A stretch of DNA of 5,743 nt. Source: Deltaproteobacteria bacterium (GTDB taxonomy: Bacteria; Desulfobacterota; DSM-4660; Desulfatiglandales; HGW-15). Each line of letters begins with the position of its first letter. Position 1 is the stretch's first letter. A program made the position numbers and the translations under genes. The stretch covers positions 1-5,743 of the forward strand of contig JAHECH010000317.1 of the NCBI GenBank assembly GCA_024641835.1, in the 5' to 3' direction. The notes below the pieces were generated by a model. It worked only from the letters and a program-made list of their open reading frames with translations, was not told the DNA's origin and ran no database searches. Below are positions 1-5,445 of the stretch, one piece after another.

Positions 1-392
1 GGCTCTCGAACTTCTAAGGATTTTCCCAAAGCGTTTTCTGCTTTTATCATGGCGAGTTCATAAGATGCTGGGGCTTCTAGCTTAGCTTTACACAAAACCT
101 TTGCGTACAGGCTCACATCTGCGCTTAGTGCTCTACGGCCAGCCAACAATGCTTCCAATGGGATTGTACCCGAACCCGCAAAGGGATCGACGATGAGATC
201 CCCTGGCCTGGAATATGTGATTATGAGTTCTCGCGCTATGGCACTTTTCAGCTTCCCTATGAATGGAGAAAGCTGATGAAGGGTACATTCAGTATTTGTA
301 CAAGAACGGCTCCAGTGGCTAGGAGCTCTTATTATTTTTCCTTGAAATGGTTTCATTGTTGAAAAGCCGGTTTTCAAAACTTCGGTTGCCAT
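1..392 (-). CDS. DNA methyltransferase (N4/N6 type), N-terminal part, cut by left window edge
   Basis: The frame is open from the window edge up to a stop at 398-396. It encodes the AdoMet-binding motif I DPFAGSGT, followed by PLEALLAGRRALSADVS, where the acidic residue of motif II follows the expected strand. Before motif I lies HQLSPFIGKLKSAIARELI, a segment I recall from N4/N6-type DNA methylases. The product would methylate adenine N6 or cytosine N4 in DNA using AdoMet. Motif I sits near the N terminus, so the catalytic (D/N/S)PP(Y/F) motif must lie downstream, outside the window. Target and completeness are therefore unknown. The start is uncertain: ATG at 392 (used here) and ATG at 356 are both in frame and neither has a clear Shine-Dalgarno site. 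It follows thyX on the same strand by 78 nt. It is not the HsdM of this locus, which is complete elsewhere, so it is a second, separate methylase. Confidence 0.8.
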   Translation of the reverse strand, partial: MATEVLKTGFSTMKPFQGKIIRAPSHWSRSCTNTECTLHQLSPFIGKLKSAIARELIITYSRPGDLIVDPFAGSGTIPLEALLAGRRALSADVSLYAKVLCKAKLEAPASYELAMIKAENALGKSLEVRE

Positions 393-470
393 TAATTAGG
401 CGGCGAACAACAAGAAATGAGCCACTTCGTCACCATTGGAACGACCAACTATGGACTCCGCCTGCAATCT

Positions 471-1106
471 TTATGCCCTGTATTTCTCGAAGATATCATC
501 AAAGAGAACAGGCAGTCTTTCGTGAAACTCATTCAGTAATGGCAGCATCAATTCGCGCATTTGGGGATGCGCCACCTTAGAACATCTAAGATCTAGAACA
601 TGCCTCCACTCTCTAATATTACAAGTCATAACAATTTCACTCTTTAGACTGTTAGGAAGAACACTACGGGCTTGCTCTGGACTGGCACCAAGCCCAATTA
701 ATTCCATATAGGACTTTTCAGCTCTCTCCATTGCCAGAACCCACTCTTTGTATTCGGGAGAATCCTCTGGCCAGAAGAGAGGCTTAATAACGATTATCTC
801 ATGCCCAAACTTACCCTGGGAGTAATTAACGTAACGAGTACTTTCCTGACTGTAAGAGGCGAGACGATGGCGAACTAGTTCATGACTTACACCTCTGTCG
901 CAAACAAACCTCACCGTGATGTTGACATGTTCGATCACGCTGTGGTGGCCTGAATCAAGAAGACGTTTCGCAAATGATTTGGCTGAATCGGGTGTGATGC
1001 GGTCTTCGGATTTGTAGCAAGTCCGTCCTGCAAGTTCTATGCGCGTCAGAACCGCTTGACCGTCCGGCATATCGAGGATTTCATATGATGGAGATATAAT
1101 CCGCAT
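471..1106 (-). CDS. thyX: FAD-dependent thymidylate synthase ThyX
   Basis: Encodes a 211-residue flavoprotein that makes dTMP from dUMP, with methylene-tetrahydrofolate as carbon donor and NAD(P)H as reductant. It is the alternative to ThyA for DNA precursor synthesis in the cytoplasm. The family signature RHRx7S is present as R79-H80-R81 through S89, within RHRLASYSQESTRY. The upstream helix has GHHSVIEH (residues 53-60), the usual H(x)SxxEH element. The C-terminal part has QARSVLP (145-151) and NIREWRHV (163-170), where family members carry substrate- and flavin-contacting arginines. The length is near the short end of the family and nothing appears truncated. The ATG at 1106 is preceded by a purine-rich GGAAGAAAA. 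The gene lies 144 nt after hsdS on the same strand, with its own ribosome site, so it is probably not a functional part of the restriction locus. Confidence 0.96.
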   Translation of the reverse strand: MRIISPSYEILDMPDGQAVLTRIELAGRTCYKSEDRITPDSAKSFAKRLLDSGHHSVIEHVNITVRFVCDRGVSHELVRHRLASYSQESTRYVNYSQGKFGHEIIVIKPLFWPEDSPEYKEWVLAMERAEKSYMELIGLGASPEQARSVLPNSLKSEIVMTCNIREWRHVLDLRCSKVAHPQMRELMLPLLNEFHERLPVLFDDIFEKYRA

Positions 1107-1160
1107 TTTTCTTCCAGCGTTATCTTATTGAAAATTCAGGGATATCTGGTCAGCCGGCTA

Positions 1161-1181
1161 AATCCGATACAATCCCTATAC
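1161..1181. repeat. imperfect tandem direct repeat upstream of thyX
   Basis: On the plus strand AATCCGATAC is followed immediately by AATCCCTATAC, two near-identical units of 10 and 11 bases. They lie about 55 nt before the thyX start, inside the 144-nt hsdS-thyX spacer. The same spacer has a self-complementary AGCCGGCT at 1152-1159, and AGGGAT (1138-1143) paired with ATCCCT (1172-1177). These could be an operator or chance; no regulator is identified. Confidence 0.3.
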
Positions 1182-1250
1182 GTGACACACAATATTTCCC
1201 ACTCCACCTGCGCGTGATCTGGTTTACAATTTTTTTCTTAATTCTATACC

Positions 1251-2741
1251 TCATTCCGCCCGGGTATTCATTTGATTTCTTTGGCCACGGACCAATTCAG
1301 CCTCAGCCGGGACCAGTTCACCTCGGAATGTTTTTTTCAGGATAGCCTGAGTTATTTTTTCTGTCCGCGAAAGCTCAACTTCGAGACCTTTCTCTACCCT
1401 CTCAGCCAGTTCGAAAAGCGACTCCACACGATCAATGATTACTTTTTGTTCTTCAAATGGTGCCAATGGAATGCTCAGATTTCTAAGCTGCTTGGTCGTA
1501 ATGCGCGGTCTGGTGGCACCGTGTATTCCTTCAGACAGTTCAGAATATGTCTGACGGCTGCTCAGGACGATTGCAAGATACCGGCTGTCCAACAATTGAG
1601 GTAAAGGCCGAAGGCAAAAACAGTCAGCTTTTGCAATGGCGTTCTCAACGTTCGGGAGAACTACCGTTCTCACACCATCCGAAATGAAGGAAGCGAATAT
1701 TAAATCGCCCTCCCGCACAGTGTGCTTCTTGAGAGTCTCATACTTTTGGGCACTTATATAGGTTCTCTTTTCTTCCAAGAATGAGAGAAAGCCGATATTT
1801 TCAATCCTGACAACCCTTACACCACGGTGTGTGTAATCTGATGTTTTCAAGTTCGAGCCAAACGGCCCATCAAACAAGCCCTCCGGCCGAAAAGCATAAT
1901 CCATTTTTAGTGCGGCCCATGTCTCTATCTCTGGATGACTATCTATTTCCTCCAATTCCAAAATGGATGGCCTCCTCGGCTTGTCTTTTCCATTCCGTTT
2001 TGCTTTTTCACATTCTTCCGTATAGCGTCTTTTCTCCATTAGCTGTGCTTTCTTCACAAGCTCTGTAGCTTTCTGCACATTTGGACGCATTGTCCTCCAG
2101 TCCGCCGTGAGATGGCCGGAGCAGGCGGCGGAGAGGACCGACTGGTGGAAACGCTTCATTGTCTCTTTAACCCTGATCAAGCGCTCCCGCACAGCATTAA
2201 CCTTGGGAAGCAACTCCTCAAGCTTCGCGACAATCCGCTTTTGTTCTCCAAGGGGAGCAAGCGGTATTTTAAGCTTCTTGAGCTTGGAAGCATTTACGTT
2301 TGGAATTGCGATGCCTGCGGTCTCTTCAGCTATTGCCTCCCAATATTGTGGGGATTTAAGGAAATAGCCAATATAGTCACTCGATATCGGAGAAAGTGGT
2401 CTAAAGCGGATTAGGTAGGATGCAAAAACCGCCCTTGGACCTTCTTTAACAACATAACTTATCCCAACAGATCCCGCCCTCGAAACCAAAATGTCACCTG
2501 GCCAAAGCAGGTACTTTTTTACATCTTCAGGTTCCCTCTCACAGCCAGGCACGGTCGACCAATCGACCTCACCCTTCGATATGTCAGTCGTCCGAAGAAG
2601 TTTTGTCCCCCGTCCATTCGTGTCAGCACTCGTGGTCCAACCGTATTGAGGCGGCTCGCAGATCTCTTCAAGAAGAGCAAGTCTCCAACCTTCAGGGAGA
2701 TCCTCATTCGAGTCTTCGAATTCTTCCATCTGATATCGCAC
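1251..2741 (-). CDS. hsdS: Type I restriction-modification specificity subunit HsdS
   Basis: Encodes the 496-residue DNA-recognition subunit that brings two HsdM (and HsdR) subunits to a bipartite target. The classical two-half layout is visible. LPEGW at residues 15-19 opens target recognition domain 1. The first conserved region holds IPLAPLGEQKRIVAKLEELL (159-178), then a helical stretch and KRFHQSVLSAACSGHLTADW (196-215). TRD2 spans about 275-420. The second conserved region holds IPLAPFEEQKVIIDRVESLF (424-443), a coiled-coil helix and QAILKKTFRGELVP (465-478). Each TRD would read one half-site; the sequences are too variable to predict the target. The start is GTG at 2741, only 3 nt after the hsdM stop, indicating translational coupling. 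An in-frame ATG at 2729 is a plausible alternative, and neither has a strong Shine-Dalgarno. The length is slightly above many HsdS proteins because of a lysine/arginine-rich linker at about 220-260. Confidence 0.96.
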   Translation of the reverse strand: MRYQMEEFEDSNEDLPEGWRLALLEEICEPPQYGWTTSADTNGRGTKLLRTTDISKGEVDWSTVPGCEREPEDVKKYLLWPGDILVSRAGSVGISYVVKEGPRAVFASYLIRFRPLSPISSDYIGYFLKSPQYWEAIAEETAGIAIPNVNASKLKKLKIPLAPLGEQKRIVAKLEELLPKVNAVRERLIRVKETMKRFHQSVLSAACSGHLTADWRTMRPNVQKATELVKKAQLMEKRRYTEECEKAKRNGKDKPRRPSILELEEIDSHPEIETWAALKMDYAFRPEGLFDGPFGSNLKTSDYTHRGVRVVRIENIGFLSFLEEKRTYISAQKYETLKKHTVREGDLIFASFISDGVRTVVLPNVENAIAKADCFCLRPLPQLLDSRYLAIVLSSRQTYSELSEGIHGATRPRITTKQLRNLSIPLAPFEEQKVIIDRVESLFELAERVEKGLEVELSRTEKITQAILKKTFRGELVPAEAELVRGQRNQMNTRAE

Positions 2742-2744
2742 TCT

Positions 2745-4190
2745 CTATTTCTCTGGACCTTCCTTGGTTGAAAAGCCATTGGTCGGATGATTTTCCAGAA
2801 GAACTACTATGGATTTGAGTTGTTCTAGGGCACCTTCAAGTTCGGCGATGGCCTCGGTCGCCAATTCCTCTGGCTCTGTAAGTCCATTGCCATCTTCAAG
2901 TGTTTCATCTTTTAACCACTTGAGACTGTCGATCTTGAAGTCGCGGGCTTTCACATCGCTGATGCTGAAAGACCGCCATCGGTCCTCTTTGGATTGCTTT
3001 GGATCGCGTTTCGAATGACCTTCAGGATTGGAACCAAAGCATTTTTCAAACTCTGCAAAATGCTGTGGTGTCAGTGGACGGTCTTTCTTGGTAATCCTGG
3101 GAACATTGGTACGGGCATCGTAGATCCAAACATTTTCTGTAGGGAATCCTTTGGTGAAGAAAATGACATTCGTCTTCGTGCCGGGACTGTAAGGTGTGAA
3201 GGTCCCATTTGGAAGGCGGAGCACGGTATGGAGGTCGCAATCTTCTGTGAGGATCTTGAAAACTTCGCCGGCCTGGTCGGCAAAAAGGACATTGTCAGGA
3301 ACCACAATAGCAGCGCGTCCTCCGGGCTTGAGAATGCTCATTACATGCTGGACAAAATTGAGCTGTTTGTTGCTTGTTGAAATGGTGAAGTCATCACGGT
3401 TCGGGGCCTGGTTCGCTCCTTTTGTCCCGAAAGGAGGATTGGTCATAACGATGTCATAAGGTTTTCCTCTCTTGGGTTCATAGATGGCGTCACCCAAATA
3501 GAGGTTGGCCTGAATCCCGTGGAGATAAAGATTCATCAAGGCAAGCCTTCTGGGCCGAGGTACAAGTTCCGTACCCGAGTAGGTGGAATTCAAAATTCGT
3601 TTGGCATCGTCTCGATCCAGCCTGCCCTTTGTTTCCGCCATGAGCCATTCATAAGCGCACACAAGGAAGCCACCTGTCCCTGTTGCTGGGTCATGTATTG
3701 TGAAGTCTTTGGCCTTCCGAGGATCGGGTTTCATGCACCGCACAATAGACTGTATCAAGATGCGGGGTGTGAAATACTGCCCTGCCCCTTTCTTGCCTTC
3801 AGATGCTGATTTCTCAAGCAGGCCTTCGTAGGCCGCCGCCTTCACATCTACGTTGAGACCAGTCCATTCGGTTTCATCGATCAGGTTCACCAGCCTTTTG
3901 AGGTTCACAGGGTTACTGAACCTGGAAATGGCCCCGGCATAGATGTCGCCGAGCATGCCTTTTTGTTTTCCCAACTCACGGAGCGTATCCATGTAATGTT
4001 CGGTAAGTTCTGTGCCGGATTTTTCCCTAAGCACGGCCCATGAGTATTCAGGAGGGATCTCTGCGCCCTTCTCTTCGATCATCTTGAGAAAGAGGAGATA
4101 GGTGAGCTGCTCTATGTAGTCACCGTAGTCGATTCCGTCGTGGCGGAGAGTGTGGCAGAATCCCCAGAGTTTGCCTACGATGTCGGTCAT
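2745..4190 (-). CDS. hsdM: Type I restriction-modification DNA methyltransferase subunit HsdM
   Basis: Encodes the 481-residue N6-adenine methyltransferase subunit, which with HsdS forms the modification enzyme and with HsdR the restriction complex. The N-terminal helical domain (about 1-125) begins with LWGFCHTLRHDGIDYGDYIE and includes YLLFLKMIEEK. GAGQYFTPR lies at 135-143. AdoMet motif I is DPATGTGGF at 167-175. The catalytic motif IV is NPPF at 251-254, followed by GTKGANQ. KPGGRAAIVVPDNVLF (288-303) is the usual HsdM strand-turn segment. The C-terminal tail (about 440-470) is a predicted helix for subunit contact. All motifs are intact and the length is typical, so the methylase should be active. 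ATG at 4190 has AAAGG with 6 nt spacing. The gene is 110 nt after the HEPN gene and 3 nt before hsdS. Confidence 0.97.
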   Translation of the reverse strand: MTDIVGKLWGFCHTLRHDGIDYGDYIEQLTYLLFLKMIEEKGAEIPPEYSWAVLREKSGTELTEHYMDTLRELGKQKGMLGDIYAGAISRFSNPVNLKRLVNLIDETEWTGLNVDVKAAAYEGLLEKSASEGKKGAGQYFTPRILIQSIVRCMKPDPRKAKDFTIHDPATGTGGFLVCAYEWLMAETKGRLDRDDAKRILNSTYSGTELVPRPRRLALMNLYLHGIQANLYLGDAIYEPKRGKPYDIVMTNPPFGTKGANQAPNRDDFTISTSNKQLNFVQHVMSILKPGGRAAIVVPDNVLFADQAGEVFKILTEDCDLHTVLRLPNGTFTPYSPGTKTNVIFFTKGFPTENVWIYDARTNVPRITKKDRPLTPQHFAEFEKCFGSNPEGHSKRDPKQSKEDRWRSFSISDVKARDFKIDSLKWLKDETLEDGNGLTEPEELATEAIAELEGALEQLKSIVVLLENHPTNGFSTKEGPEK

Positions 4191-4208
4191 GAGTTACCTT
4201 TGTGGTTA

Positions 4209-4227
4209 GACAGGATTAACAAGATTT
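4209..4227. repeat. possible dispersed-repeat motif (ACAGGATTAACAAGATT type)
   Basis: The stretch GACAGGATTAACAAGATTT, in the leader of hsdM, resembles the ACAGGATTAACAGGATT-type words that recur between genes in many environmental bacterial genomes. That resemblance is from memory. Only one copy is in the window, so repetition cannot be shown here. It lies just upstream of the hsdM ribosome site. Confidence 0.3.
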
Positions 4228-4257
4228 CTAGGACGTATTCTAGAGACCAGCCCCCTT

Positions 4258-4280
4258 GCCCCCTTTACGAAAGTGGGGGC
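4258..4280. repeat. GC-rich imperfect stem-loop between HEPN gene and hsdM
   Basis: On the plus strand GCCCCC (4258-4263) pairs with GGGGGC (4275-4280). Inside it TTT (4264-4266) pairs with AAA (4270-4272) around the loop ACG, with a GT bulge on one side. It is flanked by another C-run (4251-4255). Neither strand has the T-run of an intrinsic terminator. It looks like an intergenic palindromic repeat that could act as an mRNA-processing or attenuation element between the cassette and hsdM. Confidence 0.45.
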
Positions 4281-4300
4281 GCCTTAGGAAGAAGAGCTCC

Positions 4301-4687
4301 CTACTCCCCCTGACTCATACTTTTCATCTCGCGCACAAATCCTTCACTCTTTTCAAGGATGTCCTTCACTTGGTCGATATCAAAATCCACTAGTGGCCGA
4401 TAATCAGCCTTCTGTCTATTATCAAAAAGCCAGTCATAGTGCTTACCCCATTCAACGGCCAGCTTCCTCCCTTTGACATAGTCTCTGTGAAGAATGGATC
4501 TGACCTCGCTGTGCTTCCTGAATGTCCTCCCTGCCTTTATCAGCACTGCTGAAAACGAATGGAAGCAGGCGAAATAGGCATCCCTCACAGAGTTTTGAAG
4601 GCGACCTGCTGAAAGATTCCCCCTAGCTGATGCAAGATCCTGGGCTGCCTTCTCAAGCCAATAGGCTATGATCTCCCTCTGACTCAC
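4301..4687 (-). CDS. HEPN-domain protein (COG1895/UPF0332-like), putative toxin of MNT-HEPN pair
   Basis: Encodes a 128-residue all-helical protein. The N-terminal part reads YWLEKAAQDLASARGNL (9-25). Next comes SVRDAYFACFHSFSAVLIKAG (33-53), which matches the family's S-x-AYYAxFHxA pattern, then KHSEVRSILHRDYVKG (58-73). Near the C terminus is DNRQKADY (89-96), the R-x-x-ADY element I recall in this HEPN group. A last helix, VKDILEKSEGFVREM, follows. HEPN proteins paired with nucleotidyltransferases are typically RNases or RNA-binding toxins; activity here is inferred. The canonical RX4-6H motif is not clear: after R91 comes a tyrosine, not a histidine. GTG at 4687 is chosen because it overlaps the upstream MNT stop as GTGA and leaves a normal family N terminus. 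The longer in-frame ATG at 4756 adds 23 residues unlike the family. It is 110 nt ahead of hsdM. Confidence 0.87.
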   Translation of the reverse strand: MSQREIIAYWLEKAAQDLASARGNLSAGRLQNSVRDAYFACFHSFSAVLIKAGRTFRKHSEVRSILHRDYVKGRKLAVEWGKHYDWLFDNRQKADYRPLVDFDIDQVKDILEKSEGFVREMKSMSQGE

Positions 4688-5031
4688 GGTACAACGGCTC
4701 CATCCCGAACGATTTCCGCATAGATTGGGAACTGCGCAAATAAACCGCCCTTCCACTCTTCCTTTGAGACAAACAAAGGAGTGAAAATAACATCATGGGT
4801 CATCCCAATATCAAACAGGGTTTCCACGATTGCCTTTTCATCTTTCCAGTGCAGAGGTTCAGTTGTGACCAGCAAAAGATCAATATCAGAAAAAGCATCG
4901 TGATCTCCGCGAGCCTTCGAACCGAAAAGGATGATTTCATCGATAGAGAATTGACTCTTAAGCGTCCGCGCAGCTTCTTCAATAGCCAGTGCTTCTCTTT
5001 TCTTAAGCCGTTCTTTTTCTAGAGCCTTCAT
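4684..5031 (-). CDS. Minimal nucleotidyltransferase (MNT), putative antitoxin of MNT-HEPN pair
   Basis: Encodes a 115-residue DNA-polymerase-beta-fold nucleotidyltransferase. The signature is complete: FGSKARGDHDAFSDIDLLLV (36-55) gives GSX10DXD with G37-S38 and metal-binding D49 and D51. D80 in HDVIF is the likely third carboxylate. The N terminus is a charged helix (KERLKKREALAIEEAARTLK), and the C-terminal IYAEIVRDG is typical of the family. In MNT-HEPN systems of the MntA/HepT kind the MNT protein adenylylates and silences its HEPN partner. The intact active site makes that plausible, though it is inference for this HEPN subfamily. The start at 5031 has a near-perfect AAGGAGGT 6-7 nt upstream, the best ribosome site in the window, lying within the 3' end of the XRE gene. 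The gene overlaps XRE by 29 nt in another frame and overlaps HEPN by 4 nt. Confidence 0.92.
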   Translation of the reverse strand: MKALEKERLKKREALAIEEAARTLKSQFSIDEIILFGSKARGDHDAFSDIDLLLVTTEPLHWKDEKAIVETLFDIGMTHDVIFTPLFVSKEEWKGGLFAQFPIYAEIVRDGAVVP

Positions 5032-5347
5032 GAACGACCTCCTTAGAGCGAGAGTGCTTCTCTTTTTCGATCGCTACTCGAACTCTTGCTCCTAAAACCT
5101 CTGCAACGCGGCGGAGCATACTCAGGGTGTGCCCTTCATAAGAAGGTGATTCCAACCTGCTTATTTGTTGCTGGGAAGTCCCCACCCGCCTGGCCAAATC
5201 TTTTTGTGATAAGCCTGTCCGCCTTCGAAGCTGAGCAAGCTGAATGGATACATCCCATGCTTCTCCAGCCTTTCTGAATCGCTCGGCGAACTCCTTGTCT
5301 TTGAGCTGTTCTTCGAGATAAAGATCGAAATTGGTCTTCTGCTTCAT
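5003..5347 (-). CDS. XRE-family helix-turn-helix protein, HigA-like antitoxin or regulator
   Basis: Encodes 114 residues. An N-terminal helical part, MKQKTNFDLYLEEQLKDKEF then FRKAGEAWDVSIQLAQLRRR, leads into the HTH LSQKDLARRVGTSQQQISRLE (46-66), with the ESPSYEGHTLSMLRRVAEVLGARVRV tail seen in XRE/HigA-type antitoxins. The last 17 or so residues (HSRSKEVVHEG and onward) are basic, unconserved-looking, and overlap the MNT start region. It probably binds DNA as a dimer. ATG at 5347 is chosen over ATG at 5404: it has GAGAGA upstream, gives the usual family N terminus, and lies downstream of the predicted promoter, which would exclude the longer form. No HigB- or RelE-like toxin adjoins it; its neighbours are hsdR (98 nt upstream) and MNT. 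It may regulate the MNT-HEPN pair, and perhaps hsdM-hsdS. Confidence 0.9.
   Translation of the reverse strand: MKQKTNFDLYLEEQLKDKEFAERFRKAGEAWDVSIQLAQLRRRTGLSQKDLARRVGTSQQQISRLESPSYEGHTLSMLRRVAEVLGARVRVAIEKEKHSRSKEVVHEGSRKRTA
5037..5044 (-). promoter_or_regulatory. strong Shine-Dalgarno site of the MNT gene
   Basis: AAGGAGGT on the minus strand, with about 6 nt to the ATG at 5031. It lies inside the XRE coding region and fixes the MNT start. It is far closer to consensus than the sites of the other genes here, implying efficient MNT translation, as expected for an antitoxin that must be in excess. Confidence 0.8.
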
Positions 5348-5385
5348 TGTGGATTTCTCTCTATGCTTGGCCTCTCTTTTGCGGG

Positions 5386-5414
5386 ACTTTAGACTGGATA
5401 CCATAAAGAGTCAA
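5386..5414 (-). promoter_or_regulatory. predicted sigma70-type promoter for the XRE-MNT-HEPN cassette
   Basis: On the minus strand, TTGACT (5414-5409) and TAAAGT (5391-5386) are separated by exactly 17 nt; they match the consensus hexamers at 5 of 6 and 4 of 6 positions. Initiation would fall near 5379, giving a leader of about 30 nt to the ATG at 5347. It lies between hsdR and the XRE gene, so the cassette, and possibly hsdM-hsdS, can be expressed apart from hsdR. Confidence 0.5.
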
Positions 5415-5429
5415 CATCAAAATTGATGT
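5414..5429. promoter_or_regulatory. 16-bp perfect palindrome, candidate operator of the XRE protein
   Basis: ACATCAAAATTGATGT reads as the arms ACATCAA and TTGATGT around a 2-bp AA centre. Its last base is the first base of the predicted -35 hexamer of the cassette promoter. XRE antitoxins commonly bind such short dyads to repress their own operon. That the adjacent XRE protein binds here is inference. Confidence 0.6.
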
Positions 5430-5445
5430 GAAATATTAATAAGTA

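Noticed and set aside
347..580. Plus-strand open frame over the end of thyX and the methylase start
   Set aside because: Arginine-rich, no domain, and antisense to two supported genes.
1107..2741. thyX as part of the hsd operon
   Set aside because: A 144-nt spacer and a separate ribosome site divide them, and the metabolic role is unrelated; co-transcription remains possible but is not shown.
3519..3809. Plus-strand open frames across hsdM and hsdS (for example 3519-3809, 2994-3380, 1272-1604)
   Set aside because: They are antisense to genes with complete family motifs, and their products show no recognisable domain.
4258..4280. Intrinsic terminator after the HEPN gene
   Set aside because: The stem is interrupted and no T-run follows it on the minus strand or on the plus strand.
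4688..4756. A longer HEPN protein starting at ATG 4756
   Set aside because: The extension is MNT coding sequence read in another frame, and the GTGA overlap offers a better start.
5348..5404. A longer XRE protein starting at ATG 5404
   Set aside because: There is no Shine-Dalgarno site, the extra basic residues are not family-like, and the start lies inside the predicted promoter.
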